From: Anodontia alba
Lineage: Eukaryota; Mollusca; Bivalvia; Lucinida; Lucinidae
Assembly: GCA_964016985.1 (NCBI GenBank)
Contig: OZ024831.1
Span: forward strand, 82,252,263-82,316,262
Direction of reading: 5' to 3'
DNA: 64,000 nt
How positions within the stretch are numbered: the first letter of the stretch is position 1; the number at the start of each line of letters is the position of its first letter. A program made the position numbers and the translations under genes. This document shows positions 45,193 to 56,449 of this stretch, one piece after another. Below the pieces are notes generated by a model, which searched no databases, had not been told where the DNA came from, and was given only the letters and a program-made list of their open reading frames with translations.

Positions 45193-46914
45193 TCAGACTG
45201 TACCACGGAAAGTGTTAAATGTTTGTTCATGAAATTCAGATTCTGTATCCGAGTCAAAGTCACTGTCGAACAGTCCTTTATAATCAAAGTTAAACTTCCA
45301 ATGTGAGTCTATTCTAGGTTTTCCTTTCCACGATACTTTTTCATTAACTATCTGTGGGTGACCACCCCCAGGTTTATGATCAACATTAACCAGTGAACCA
45401 ACCCTGGAGGTTGCTGTTTTTGTCCAGTTCATGTTAAAGTGTGGAGGACGGAATCGTGATTTTTTGGGTTTATGGTCAGCATTGTCCCATGAGCCAATTT
45501 TGGCACTGGCCTGCCAGTCTAGTTTCTCAGAAAAAACCTGAATGTTACTATTCTTAGGCAAGTGGGTTATGTTGTGTAATGATCCAACTTTTGAGTCACT
45601 CTTCCAGTTCAGCTTATGACTTGGGATGTGAACATCCCCACCATGAGGTTTGTAATGGGCATTGTCAAGTGAACCAACCTGAGATTTGGAGTCAAATTTA
45701 CTTTTCCTTATAAAGACATTGCCACCGGGAGAGTAATGGATGGAGCTGAGTGAGCTACCAGAGTGAGCGGTAGCACCATATCGAGGTACAATTTCTGGTA
45801 GTTTTAATGTATTTCTTTCTGTGTGAGAATCATAAGGCATCGCAGCAGCTGTTCGACCTGAGGGCCAACTTCCTATCCTTGATTCTGCCTCCCATTTAAG
45901 CTTGAAGGAAGGAACCTTATGAGCGCCTCCACCAGGTATATGATCATAATTGTCCAATGATCCTATCTTAGACTCTACATGTTTATATTTTGGTTTCATT
46001 GGTGGAAGGTATGGTTCATAAAAACCTTTACTTGACTGTCTCTCAATAAAATTTCCTTTTGTTGACCAATTCCAAGGACTTTTTTTGACAGTGACACTAT
46101 AACCATCACTAAAAATATCATGCCCACTTTTATTTTTCGTGCCAAAACTGACATCAGTGAATCTTGTATGTACAGGTCTTTGTTCTATCACAACATATCT
46201 TCCGTTGGGTTTTCTCTCAACTGTAACATTTGTCCATTGGCCATGTGTCTGTTTCTTGTGTGGTACATAAACTACAGTTGGGCCTGGCACTTCATAATCA
46301 ACGAGATGTTTCCCTTTGCGAAGTTTCAGTGGTTCATTAAATCTAGTCAAGGTAACAGGCTGGTGTCCAACAGAAACTGACTGTGGGGTGCTCACTGCTG
46401 TAGGTGATAGTCTACCACTGTTCTTAGATCGTACAGGGACTGGAGTCAAGATAGGAGTACTCAGGGCAGTTGAATTGTGTTTGGACCTGGATGGTAATGG
46501 TGTACTGACAGCAGTTCCCTTAGCAGATGCTAGTTGTCCTGTCTGTTCGGTCAATGTTGGTGAAACAGAATAGGATCTATCAGATATCTCATCTATTGGT
46601 GTAATCACATGTCTACTTTTTACAATTTGTGACACAGCCTGTGGTTTCCGCTCTTCTTTTTCCACTTCAAATTCTTTTTCAATTATTTGTCCTACTTTGC
46701 GGGATTTCATCCCGGCATATTTTGTCTGTTCTGTATGCTGATCCTGGTCGGACTCAGAAGCAGAATCAAGAGAAACATTGCTTCTCTCAGAAACATTTTC
46801 TCTCTCTATTTCATCCAAATCTGGAAGTTTTGTATGGTTTTGACTGGGAGTCGCATCTCCTTTCTCATCTCCATATGGACTGATACTACCAGTCTCCTGT
46901 TCTATCTCATCCAT
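45193..46914 (-). CDS. Tau/MAP-family protein with acidic N-terminus and 7-8 repeats
   Basis: Predicted microtubule-associated protein of 573 aa. Residues 1-60 are acidic (projection-domain-like). Residues 115-185 are rich in Ser/Thr/Pro with several SP/TP pairs, like the proline-rich region of tau. Residues 186-310 are basic and aromatic with no recognised domain. Tau-type repeats follow from residue 315: SKIGSLDN with PGGG at 327-330, a degenerate SRIGSW at 345, a partial at 388-398, SQVGSLDN at 411, SKVGSLHN at 441, AKIGSWDN at 471, SRVGSLVN with PGGG at 515-518, and a remnant at 533. Trp occupies the inter-repeat position at residues 341, 437, 467, 497 and 529. The tail (548-573) is acidic, DSDFDSDTES. 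The start is the ATG at 46914 (A at -3, G at +4); the frame is open for 11 codons upstream to an in-frame TGA. No intron is visible. A C-family MITE begins 42 bp past the stop, and an AATAAA lies at 44807-44812 on this strand. Could be spliced to the exons at 58-62 kb; no in-phase acceptor is convincing. Confidence 0.85.
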   Translation of the reverse strand: MDEIEQETGSISPYGDEKGDATPSQNHTKLPDLDEIERENVSERSNVSLDSASESDQDQHTEQTKYAGMKSRKVGQIIEKEFEVEKEERKPQAVSQIVKSRHVITPIDEISDRSYSVSPTLTEQTGQLASAKGTAVSTPLPSRSKHNSTALSTPILTPVPVRSKNSGRLSPTAVSTPQSVSVGHQPVTLTRFNEPLKLRKGKHLVDYEVPGPTVVYVPHKKQTHGQWTNVTVERKPNGRYVVIEQRPVHTRFTDVSFGTKNKSGHDIFSDGYSVTVKKSPWNWSTKGNFIERQSSKGFYEPYLPPMKPKYKHVESKIGSLDNYDHIPGGGAHKVPSFKLKWEAESRIGSWPSGRTAAAMPYDSHTERNTLKLPEIVPRYGATAHSGSSLSSIHYSPGGNVFIRKSKFDSKSQVGSLDNAHYKPHGGDVHIPSHKLNWKSDSKVGSLHNITHLPKNSNIQVFSEKLDWQASAKIGSWDNADHKPKKSRFRPPHFNMNWTKTATSRVGSLVNVDHKPGGGHPQIVNEKVSWKGKPRIDSHWKFNFDYKGLFDSDFDSDTESEFHEQTFNTFRGTV

Positions 46915-47430
46915 TCTACCAATAGCACTTATTACCAGCAATGCACTTCAACTGATATTAACTTCTGTTAGGTTTTTTTGCTTGGAAACCTGATGAGTGG
47001 ATATATTTATCTTCTTGAATGGTGTTGTATTTATTTCTTGTTGTCAATTTCTTTCCTTTTAACATTTTTAGCCAGCATTTAGAACATCTATATGCTTCAT
47101 TTGTCAATATTCCAAGTAATGAAAATGTCAGAAAGTGTCAAGTCCAAAAAAGTTAAGCATATTTAGAGTAATCCAAGAAATGACACACACATATGTCTGT
47201 TACAAATATTTTATCATAATATTCTTTTGTTTACAGTGATTACTGTCCCATTTTTAAATACCTTTTTAATCCTTTTAAAAACCCTCTTTTTAGTTTTAAA
47301 TACCTCTTTAATCTTTAGCAACTCTCCTAATTTAGTTATGTTACATGATATAATGCCAAATACAGGCCCACTTTGTGTTTTTCTGTTTGCTCATTGATTT
47401 AATTCATTCAAGCTAAACTTTACTAAATCA
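46915..47430. other. Upstream flank of the 573-aa tau-like ORF
   Basis: Codons from 46941 down to the ATG are open but lack an ATG. No TATA box, acceptor or repeat was identified. Confidence 0.4.
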
Positions 47431-47640
47431 AAATTTACCATTCTATGGGCAAATTCAGCAGACGTCAAAATGATTAAATGTTTCTAATTTTTCCCAGAAA
47501 ATAAGCTCTGACATTTCATGCAAATTGTCTCCTAAGGAGACAATTTGCATGAAATGTCAGAACTTATTTTCTGGGCAAAACATGAAAAACATTTCAAACT
47601 GCCACCTGCTGAAATTTTTACCCAGTATATTAAGCATTAA
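47431..47640 (+). mobile_element. C-family MITE
   Basis: Left end decayed, right TTAA. Perfect core-3 hairpin GCAAATTGTCTCCTAAGGAG then ACAATTTGC. Confidence 0.85.
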
Positions 47641-47957
47641 ATTGCAATGTAATTACTACTGGTATATCGTATTTTTATGTATTTGTTTGCTTGCACTATC
47701 AGTTAAATAAACTAAATTCCTGTAGAGATCGACTAGACTGGTCTGTCGGTTTGAAATTTGTATTTATTACTTAAAAGGATCTGTCCACTATGCAATGAAG
47801 GTAGGGCAGTCAGAAAATTCTGGTTTTGTACATGAAACAACTTTTGTTCACCTTTATCAGGTACTAATATCTGCTGTGAACATTCAATATACACTTTATA
47901 CACATTATAAATCAAAAGGTCAAACTGATAGGTCAGTTCTGTTGGTCAATATAATTA

Positions 47958-48137
47958 CTGTATTTACCCTAAGTATTGGAACAGACATGCCCGAGTAAAT
48001 AGTGCAGACCGGGATCAGATGCCATTGGTAGAAAATCAACTGGTAGTAAAAAAACTGTTGTCAAAAGTTTAGGAAAAAGTATGGTAAGGAGTTGAAATGC
48101 CCCAATTTTTGGGGTTTATATGATATATAATTTACTG
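47958..48137 (+). mobile_element. L-family MITE
   Basis: TA then CTGTATTTACCCTAAGTATT left; core 2 reduced to AATAGTGCAGACCGGGATCA; right end uncertain. Confidence 0.6.
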
Positions 48138-48242
48138 TATTGGCCCATGTCGATAAACAGTCAGCCAGTTTGGGTGATATAATGCCTTCTTTTTTTTTCA
48201 ATTACTTTAATACATACTGTAATTGAAAGTCACCTTTTCCAT

Positions 48243-48438
48243 TACTCTTAAAATGCCAAGCAAAATTCATAGCAGACATTCTATTTTTTTTGTTTATTTT
48301 TCATAGAAAATAAAACTTGACATTTCATGTGAACTGACATACACTTCATGGAAATGTCAAAATTTATTTTCTATGAAAAAATAAGTATAAAATAAAAATA
48401 TTGTCTGCTGCAGCTGTGATTGGCACTTTAAGGGTTAA
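48243..48438 (-). mobile_element. D-family MITE
   Basis: Right end CACTTTAAGGGTTAA; arms CTTGACATTTCATGTGAACT / TTCATGGAAATGTCAA. Confidence 0.78.
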
Positions 48439-48634
48439 GCCTTTATAGCTATGTCACCAGGCCAAATTAGTTCAATACACTTATCAAATATCAATTCTTG
48501 TAAATGTATTTTTTTTTTTTTTTTTCTTTTAATCTTTGAAAAATAAATGTCCTTGTACCTGAGTAAATGCTATGAGCATAATAAAATTTGCTAGGCATCA
48601 GCTATAGGACAAATATTTTAAAGTAATGGCTATA

Positions 48635-48830
48635 TTAAGCCATTTTAGTCTGGAGACCCTTAAAAGGGTGACTGACAAGCAGTGCAGATCCAGATCAGAT
48701 GCCACTCTGCACTTTTTGTAAATAGTTTAGCCACTTTTCTCGAAATCACATAGCCTGACATACTTACAACTGAAATTTGACTGGTCCAATATATAGTGTG
48801 GGGGAGGTTATTCAGTCTATAATGGGTTAA
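48635..48830 (+). mobile_element. J-family MITE
   Basis: TTAA-bounded; AGTCTGGAGACCCTTAAAAG left, AATATATAGTGTGGGGGAGG right; hairpin partly lost. Confidence 0.78.
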
Positions 48831-49106
48831 CAAAAGATGTCACTTGACAGGAAAGCTCTCCTGAAGTCACACTGTTCCATCATACAAAAAAATTGAAGCG
48901 TTTAATTTCAGGATCATGGTGTGAGGTTAGTGGATGGGGTCTTACTTTAAACCAGAGGGCCAAGATGGCCCTGTATCACTCACCTAATCAAGTCATTTGG
49001 CCTTTCTGTTCAAGAAAAGTTCAATATAGACTTTCAAGATGGCAGCCATCTTGGATTTTTAATCGGAATGATTTTAGCTACTTTTGATCTACAAGTCACC
49101 TCGATA

Positions 49107-50448
49107 TGAGGGTCCTGCAAAAAGTTTTGTCACTGGGTTCGGATTACTTCAGTGCTATGTTTTATCAAACATAATTTTTTTACAAACCTTCAAAGTATTC
49201 CCCCTTTACTGAAACACATTTTTGTAACCTTTTTACCCAGTCGCAAAAAGCAGACAAATAGTCTTCTTTTGGTATCTGTTGGAGACACTGATAAATAGCA
49301 CTGCCAAGAGAACTTCTAGACGTATACTTATTTCCTGAAAGCATTTTCTTAAGCCTTGGAAATAAAAAGAAGTCACAGGGACTCAGGTTAGGTGAATAAG
49401 GTGGATGGTTTAAAACTTTCACCTTTTCAGAAGCCAAAAAAGACTTAACAACCTCACACTTATGAGAGGAGGCGTTGTCATGTAAAAGGTAAACTCCTGA
49501 CCATCCTTTGCTTGGTCATTTCTTATTGTAAGACTCTTTCACTTTCTTCAGTACAGAATTCTTGTAGAATCGGCCATTGACTGTATGACCAGATGGACAA
49601 GGCACTTGAACAACTGGCCCACTTGAATTAAAGAAAATTGCGTACAACATCTTTTTTGAACTTATGATTCTCTTGGCAATACATGGGCGCTTTTGATCTT
49701 TTCACTTCCATTGCTTATTATCAGCCCTTCTTTGTGGCTCAAACATGTGCACCCAGGTTTCATCACTTGTTAGCAAGTTAGAAATAACCTGACTATTACA
49801 GCCTTTGTATGTTTTCAAAAGTTCCCGGGCACATTTAAAGCATTGTGTCTTTTGCTCCTCAGTGAGCAAATGAGGTACCAACCTAGCGCAAACCTTTCTC
49901 AGGTCCAAAAGCTTTTTCAGAATTGTTTGCACACTGCCTTCTGATATGCCAGTACAACTAGCTATATCTTTGACAGACAATCGTGCATCCTGTTCGACCA
50001 CAATCTTTACAGCAGGGATGTTAGCCTTGGTAACAGAGGTTTTAGGCCTTCCAGGACGGGTATCATCTTCAACAGAAAATTTTCCAGCTTTAAAAGCTTT
50101 ACCCCACTTAAAAACTGTGTGCACTGAAATGGTCTGAGGTCCGTATATACCACACAATTCATTAAACATCTGCTTTGAATCTATAGTAAGCCTAATGCGG
50201 CATTAAATATAGCTACGAATTTCAGTCTTCTGGTCCATGTTCCAATGTAACAAGTAAATTGGTCAGTGTGTATGACTGCATCTATTTCAATTTGAAATAA
50301 CTTGGTCAGTTGGAAAGCAATTTGTGCGAAATAAATGGGTATCGTTAGCTATTCAACACACCATTCAAGTGCAGTGAAGCATTTTAAAATATACCTGGGA
50401 TAAAACTAAGGAAGCCTATTAGTGTCAGAATTTTTTGCACGACCCTGG
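49107..50448 (-). mobile_element. Inactivated mariner transposon nested in a dispersed repeat
   Basis: A 1342-bp element with imperfect inverted ends (TGAGGGTCCTGCAAAAAG left; CCAGGGTCGTGCAAAAAA right, reverse-complemented) and TA duplications at 49105-49106 and 50449-50450. Removing it restores the surrounding repeat, whose intact copies read GTCACCCCGATGCTTCC at this point, so boundaries are firm. Ends and transposase differ clearly from the mariner at 40239, so this is a different subfamily. Confidence 0.92.
49180..50238 (-). pseudogene. Mariner transposase pseudogene, three nonsense codons
   Basis: A 353-codon reading frame from the ATG at 50238 to the stop at 49180. It is collinear with mariner transposases and has no frameshift, but three in-frame stops: TAA at 50203-50205 (codon 12), TGA at 49702-49704 and TGA at 49516-49518. 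Visible motifs are LVPHLLTEEQ (linker), SDETWVHMFEP (first Asp), LLHDNASSHK (second Asp) and YSPNLSPCDFF (third Asp), with DD34D spacing kept. The helix-turn-helix around GRPKTS and SVKDIASCTGIS is also readable. Inactive. Confidence 0.92.
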
Positions 50449-50894
50449 TACTTCCAATGAAGTTTCCAGTCAACTGGCCATTTGGTTCACAAGTAAACGT
50501 GCAAAACAGATTTTCAACATGGCATCTAGGGTGACCATCTTGGATTTCCATCGGAATAATTTTATCTATTTTTGATCTACAAGTCATCCTGATACTTCCT
50601 ATTAAGTTTTGAGTCGATTGGCCTTTTCATTCAGGATAAGAAGTTTAAAATAGATTTTCAAGATGGCAACTGTGGCAGCCATTTTGGATTTCTGATCAGA
50701 ACAATTTTAACTATTTTTGATCAAGTCACCAAATACTTCCTACCAAGTTTCAAGTCAGTTGGCAAGTCACCCTGATACTTCCTACCAAGTTTCGGATCTG
50801 TTGGCCTTTCAGTTCAGGAGAAGAAGTTCAAGTGTATAAAATTTTATCGATATATCCCATAGGGTTGAAAACCTGTGGCTATTTCCATATTTGC

Positions 50895-51300
50895 TCAAAT
50901 CTGGCCTTGGCGTTGCCTTGGTCAAGGAGAAAGGGCATTTAGCAAGCCTACTGATTAGATCTTGTCGATATCAATTTTGTGTGTGACAAATTATCAATAT
51001 AATCCTTACAGTTCAAGATGGTCATTTTCAATAACTGTCACATTTTTGGCCTCAGCATTGCCTCAGTTGACGAAAAGTGGCATTTGGCAATTCTTTTTGG
51101 TACATCTTGTCAAAAATTATCAAACTCTTCCTGACAGTTCAAGAATAATGACCATTTTAAATAACTATCACATATTTGGCTCAGCATTGCCTCAGTCAAT
51201 GAAAAGTGGCATTTGGCAATTCTTTGGGTAGATCTTGTCAATAATAATGCGTAAACAAAAATTATCAAAGTATTCGTAACAGTTCAAGAGTCAATTTTTG
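50895..51300 (+). repeat. Three tandem units of about 125-140 bp
   Basis: Repeated landmarks GGCATTTGGCAATTC, CAGCATTGCCTCAGT and TTACAGTTCAAGATG. Noncoding. Confidence 0.75.
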
Positions 51301-51526
51301 CTAACTAACAATGGATTCACAATTCCATTACATGGCACATTCCGAGACTTGACCTTAGTCGGTTGGTCGATTTTTCTATGTATCGTGCAATAAAGAACGA
51401 GAACAAGAGGATTAAGTTGCATTCAGAAAGTGTTTGTTTTGTGATTAACATATCTTGTATCAAAAGTATTCCATCATAACTTCTGTGGAACATTGACTTC
51501 ATTGTTTTTAAGTTAAACTGACACAA

Positions 51527-51739
51527 TTAATTCTTACCACTCTCTGGACTAATTCAGCAGATGACAAACTGATGATATTTTTCTTATTTTTCCTAGAAAA
51601 CAGGATCTGACACTTCATGCAAATTGTCTCCTTAAGAGACAATTTGCATGAAGTGTCAAATCCTATTTTCATGGAAAAGTAAGAAAAATATTTCAAAATG
51701 TCTTCCTCTGAAATTTTTACCCAGCATGCAAAGTGTTAA
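51527..51739 (+). mobile_element. C-family MITE, reference copy
   Basis: Defines family C: TTAA at both ends, 213 bp. Left TTAATTCTTACCACTCTCTG, right TTTTTACCCAGCATGCAAAG then TGTTAA. The hairpin CACTTCATGCAAATTGTCTC / GAGACAATTTGCATGAAGTG is perfect. Flanks share CAGCAGATGACAAACTGATG. Each copy carries two inverted ATGCAAAT octamers. Confidence 0.9.
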
Positions 51740-51913
51740 ATATCATAAAAGCCCCCCCAGAAAGACATTATGTAAAAGAAAAAAAATCAACTACAACTCC
51801 TCGGATGAATACACACATAAACTAAAGGGAACTGGATTACTTGGTAGATTTTCCACCATATTTACAAGGGCAACAACTTCTGTACTTCCTGTTTACTTTC
51901 TTGTACACCAAAA

Positions 51914-52003
51914 TCCTTCTGAAAAGGGACCTACTCTAAAAGGAAAGAATATGCTCCCACTGGGAGCAAATTCTTTCCTTTTAGAGTAGATCCCTTTTCA
52001 GAA
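51914..52003. repeat. U hairpin, copy 1
   Basis: CCTTCTGAAAAGGGACCTAC / AGTAGATCCCTTTTCAGAAG with central GCTCCCACTGGGAGC. About 90 bp, near-perfect. Confidence 0.85.
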
Positions 52004-52342
52004 GGGAGAGAAACCAGATTTGACAGAGTTGAAAATGTATTGCTTCCCCTTAATAATGTACAAATTAAGTGCCTATTCAAAATTTTAAAGTCACATTAAT
52101 ATCAAATTAACCCTGAGCCTGCTATATTATTCAAGAGTCATTAATGGACTGATGTCTGAATTGGTTCAATAACTTATAACACAATCCACCATACAACAAG
52201 AATCTGACCTAATTATTTAGACAATGATGCACAAATTACTTGCAGTTCTGGCCCCCATGGGTCAAGGGATAGCAGTGGTATAGCAGAGCCTAAGTGCATC
52301 ATTTTACCTCAACAGTCCAGCAATATAGAGTGGCAGATTTTG

Positions 52343-52387
52343 AGGGGGTTCATGGGGAGGGGGAGGGGGGGGGTGGGGGTGGGGGTG
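52343..52387 (+). repeat. G-run cluster (G-quadruplex candidate)
   Basis: Six or more runs of 4-9 G within 45 bp, separated by 1-5 bases, which meets the usual quadruplex pattern. Confidence 0.85.
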
Positions 52388-52578
52388 TTCAATTACTGTA
52401 ATTGTATGAATGTTCGTGGGGATATGGGGATATATGTCTGCTATTTTATAATTTTAGACATTTTCACTGGTATCAAAATTTGCGGATTTGTAAATTAGCA
52501 TTAATATTTCTATACAAAAATATATGGTTTGTGTGTATAAAAGTTCTTGAATTTATGCTGACCACGGAATTCCGAATA

Positions 52579-52795
52579 TTAATCCTGGTCCTGCTGAACC
52601 CAGATATGCCCTGCATTTGCAAACAGTGTAGATCCAGATCATCAGTTGGCTTCTGAAGAAACCAACTGATCTGGATCTGCACTGTTTGTCACTAAGTATG
52701 TATATTTGTATCAAACTGTTGGATCAAGTTATATGATTGGCTGAAAATTAGAAGTGAGTGTGGCATTTTAATTTATTCAGCATGACAAGGGTTAA
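52579..52795 (+). mobile_element. A-family MITE
   Basis: TTAA-bounded, 217 bp; hairpin GATCAGTTGGCTTCTGAAGA largely intact. Confidence 0.86.
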
Positions 52796-53182
52796 TACAC
52801 TGCAAACATTTGTATAATTACAGTATTTCAATAACATGGGGAATTCTGAGACAATGCTGGCAAAATGGTCAAACTGAACACCCTCAGCAAAGTTGAACCC
52901 CCTTTTTAAAATTCCTGAATCCACCCCTGCTTTAGATGTGCATAGATCATGATTTCTCATCAAAACAGCCGATTAACTGCGGTTTAAAGTCCCACTCAAC
53001 AATATTTCTGTCATGTTGAGATGTTGCCTCCAAATTTACCCAACTTAGTCAACTGACAAATTGAGAAAATCAGTTTTATTATTACTATTATTATCATTCA
53101 TACAAATTGTCTCCTTAGGATAATTCAAAATAAATTTCTTCTTCTTTCATCAATGTACTTGTTGATATAAAGAATTTAAATA

Positions 53183-53360
53183 TTAACACTTTGCATGCTG
53201 GGTAAAATTTTCAGCAGATGACATTTTGACTTATTTTGAAATTCAATTATCCTAAAGAGACAATTTGCATGAATTGTCTAATCGTATTTTTAGGGAAACA
53301 TAAGAAAAATATAATCAGTTTGTTGTCTGCTGAATTTACCCAAAGCATGGGAAGTGTTAA
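53183..53360 (-). mobile_element. C-family MITE with one arm lost
   Basis: TTAA-bounded; the left hairpin arm is missing (CCTAAAGAGACAATTTGCAT only). A further C end fragment lies at 53400-53455. Confidence 0.8.
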
Positions 53361-53781
53361 ATTCCTGTTTAAAACTTGACTATCTGTTGTTACGTACTGA
53401 ACTGCTTCAAGAATATTTCAATGAAATTTTTACCTGGCATGCAGTGTTATTATAATTTAAATTCTTTAAATCAACAAGTACGTAGGTGAAAGAAAAAGAA
53501 ATTGATATATTAATTTCTTAAGTATAACAAAAATGGCAGACACAAGATTCTTCACAAAACACACAGACTTTCTGTTGTGATTTCTCACCTTTAAAAACAT
53601 AAGAAAACAATTTATAAGGAGAGTCAGGATTTACATTTGCAAGAACAACAATTTCAAAATCCATCTAACTCATTTGCTTGCAGTGGACTTCCTAAGCTAC
53701 ATTAAAGGCTCTATATCCCTCATAAATAGACATTTTCAATCCAAGAACGGTTTAATAAATTGATATATGATATAAATACGA

Positions 53782-54001
53782 TCATAAAATGTGGCATCTG
53801 ACAGCCTGTAAAACTTCAGTTATTCTCTCATTTTTTCTCTCATTTTTGAACTGAATCAAAACTGATATAATTTTTTATCACATCTCTGAATTAATGTTGG
53901 TAACATTAATTCAGAGATACAATAAAAAAAAATCATTTCATTTCAAGAACGAGAGACTAACTGAAATTTCACAGGCTGTCCGGAGCCACATTTTTTGATT
54001 A
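53782..54001. mobile_element. V palindromic element
   Basis: Outer arms AAAATGTGGCATCTGACAGC / GCTGTCCGGAGCCACATTTT, then CTTCAGTTATTCTCTC / GAGAGACTAACTGAAAT. Inner palindrome CTCTGAATTAATGTT / AACATTAATTCAGAG. About 220 bp. Confidence 0.78.
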
Positions 54002-54426
54002 TATTAATACCATATACGAATTTGTTAAACCTTCTTGGATGATAAAATGTCTATTTTTGAGGAATATGGAGCCTTTAAACCTCAAATGTTTGAAGAAAGA
54101 AAAATGGTGAAGAACAGATGTCGGCAAGTGGGCCACACCATGCAAAAATGTGTCTTTGGGTATATGCCAAAAGCAAAGGCACAGATCAGCCTCAGTCTGA
54201 TCAGGACCTTCACTCTGCACTTACAGAATCATTGTAGAACATCACACAGCAGAGTTCCTGATCAGACTATATATCTCTGCTGGCTGATCTGGATCTTTAC
54301 GGTATGCATTTACCCCAAAGGCATCCGTTCTCATGTCACAGCTCTAACGGTAAACATCTCCCACTGAGAAATGATGGAAATGTCTGAGCTATATCATTCT
54401 TGAATTCTTTTTACTTTTGTTTCTGG

Positions 54427-54656
54427 TTAACCCATTTATGTCGAGTGGACTCTCCTAGCACAACTCTTTGGACAAGTCCATTTCCAATAGCAGGGTGTCT
54501 GGTTAGTTTTTCTTACTACTATGTTTTACAGAAATTCTTTTATTTAACACAAACAGTATAGACCCTGATCAGATGCTGCAGAATGCAGCATCTGATCAGG
54601 GTCTGCACTGTTTGCCAACTAACCTTTTGAGGGTTTCCCGACAAAAAATGCATTAA
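54427..54656 (-). mobile_element. J-family MITE, best hairpin
   Basis: TTAA-bounded. Perfect core-2 hairpin GACCCTGATCAGATGCTGCA / TGCAGCATCTGATCAGGGTC, ending CACTGTTTGCC. Confidence 0.82.
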
Positions 54657-54795
54657 ATTCAGTTTAGATGCTAGATATTCTTAATCACAAACAAACTGGA
54701 TTCACAACTAAAGCTTTACGAGGAATGGATACACGTTGCAGAGTTTCTGCCACAAGCTTTTATAGCTTTCTGTTTGTGTACCAGAACACCAAGAC

Positions 54796-54920
54796 CCTTC
54801 TGAAATAGGGTCTGCACTAAAAGGAAAGAATTTGCTCCCAAAAGGGATCAACGCAAAAAGGAAAGAATTTGCTCCCCATGGGAGCAAATTCTTTCCTTTT
54901 AGAGTAGATCCCTTTTCAGA
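54796..54920. repeat. U hairpin, copy 2 (partly duplicated arm)
   Basis: The arm AAAGGAAAGAATTTGCTCCC occurs twice on the left and its inverse once on the right; ends CCCTTCTGAAATAGG / CCCTTTTCAGAAGGG. Confidence 0.8.
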
Positions 54921-55360
54921 AGGGAGACAAAAACAATTATACAAGAGTTGCCTCCCTCTGAAAGTGCATCCACTCCCCTTGACAAGTTGTAAAATCCTAT
55001 CAGTAAGCATGGGAATTCATCAGCTGGCTATAGTAAAATCGGAAATGTAAACATTGAGGCAAATGTTTCTGCAATAATGAACCACTGCATATTTTCTATT
55101 TGTACAAATTACTAGACACATGTATGTATTATTATTATTGCCATTGTTATACTTTTAGAAATGGAATGAAATTTAAACTAAATTTTCTATGCCAAAGAAC
55201 CTTTCATGTCATTTTAAAAAGTTAGCACATCTGAATGTCAAGTGAAAAAGTGCCTTCAAAATGCACAAAAGGCACAGAATCAGATGATCCTGTACATGAA
55301 CAAGCAAATTATCATCTAGGACTTAGCTCTCCATTCAAGCTTTCTGTACTATCCAATGGT

Positions 55361-55430
55361 TCTGTTAGTGGACAGTAAAGGCACTGATCAGACTGCACAT
55401 ATGGGCAGTCTGATCTAGGCCTTCACTATC
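55361..55430. repeat. K hairpin
   Basis: GGCACTGATCAGACTGCACA / GGGCAGTCTGATCTAGGC pair over about 50 bp. Confidence 0.65.
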
Positions 55431-55504
55431 CTCACCTGAGCAAAAGCACAATTTCTCTTAGTGTGGCTCAAATAAATGGAACAAGGACAAGTCAGAAGAA
55501 TTTT

Positions 55505-56330
55505 ATTGTGTACCTTAGAAGGCACTCTGGTCTATAGAAAATATTTATGTAAATTTTTGAAGTACAGTTCTAAAATCGGTAACCTCGATCTCATGGTCAG
55601 TGTGCTGGTAATGCCATAAAATTTTGGACCTGTATCTAACATCAGTCCAAGTACTAACTTAATACATTTAGACATTCAGTAGACAGTCTTCAAAAAACCT
55701 TGACCTCAAGATCAGCGGAAGGATGCAGGTAGGGTGTGGAATGGGTTTGTACTGGATAAAAATTTGACCAGAATGTAACATCAGTTTGATATACATGTAG
55801 CTATTCAGGAGTTATCAACCTTTAGAAAATATTAACGCTGAGCACTCTGGGTAAAATTTTCAGCAGACAACAATTTGAAATATTTTCTTTATTGTTCCAG
55901 AAAATAGGGTTTGACATTTCATGAAAACTGTCCCCTTAGAAGACAGTTTGAATGAAATGTCAAATCCCGTATTCTAGGAAAATAAGAAAACATCGCCAAT
56001 TTTTGTTGTCTGCTGAATTGGCCCAGAGAGTGGTAAATGTTAAAATCCAATTTCTAAGTCCATGACCTTGACCTCAAGGGGCCTTAGTTGGGTGCTGGTG
56101 GTACTAGGTAAATCTTTGGGCCAATGTCTAACATCAGCTTAAGTTTATAGATACAGGGACAAAACTTTAACCAACAAACGTCAAGTTAAAATTCCTAAGT
56201 CACTAACCTTGACCTTCAGTCATCATGGAATTGGGCATGGATAAAACTAGGTCAAACTTCAGACAAGAATTTAGCAACAGCGCCAGAAAGAACTAAACCT
56301 ATTAAGTAGTTAAGGAGATGTGTGACTCTT
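55505..56330. repeat. Dispersed repeat W, two blocks
   Basis: 55505-55831 and 56044-56330 share ACCTTGACCTCAAG and AACATCAG with 63290-63840; a C MITE separates the blocks. Noncoding. Confidence 0.5.
55832..56043 (-). mobile_element. C-family MITE
   Basis: TTAA-bounded, 212 bp; hairpin GACATTTCATGAAAACTGTC / GACAGTTTGAATGAAATGTC. Confidence 0.88.
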
Positions 56331-56449
56331 CAAAACTTTAAGTGAATTATTTAACCCTTAAAAGGCCAAGAAAACCTGCATCAGAAAATTTCGTCTTTTA
56401 TGTTGTCTGCTGAATATTCATGCAAACTTTTCAAAATTATTTTTGCATA

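Larger units (their letters stand above)
48952..50850 (+). mobile_element. Minisatellite-carrying element interrupted by mariner
   Basis: 5' GAGGGCCAAGATGGCCCTGT then CACTCACCT. Units of the 4313 type (GATGGCAGCCATCTTGGATT, CTACAAGTCACC) on both sides of the mariner at 49107-50448. The 3' end is eroded. Confidence 0.7.

Noticed and set aside
46915..46941. Upstream start (TTG) for the 573-aa tau-like protein
   Set aside because: A TTG start is not expected in an animal nuclear gene; the ATG at 46914 has good context.
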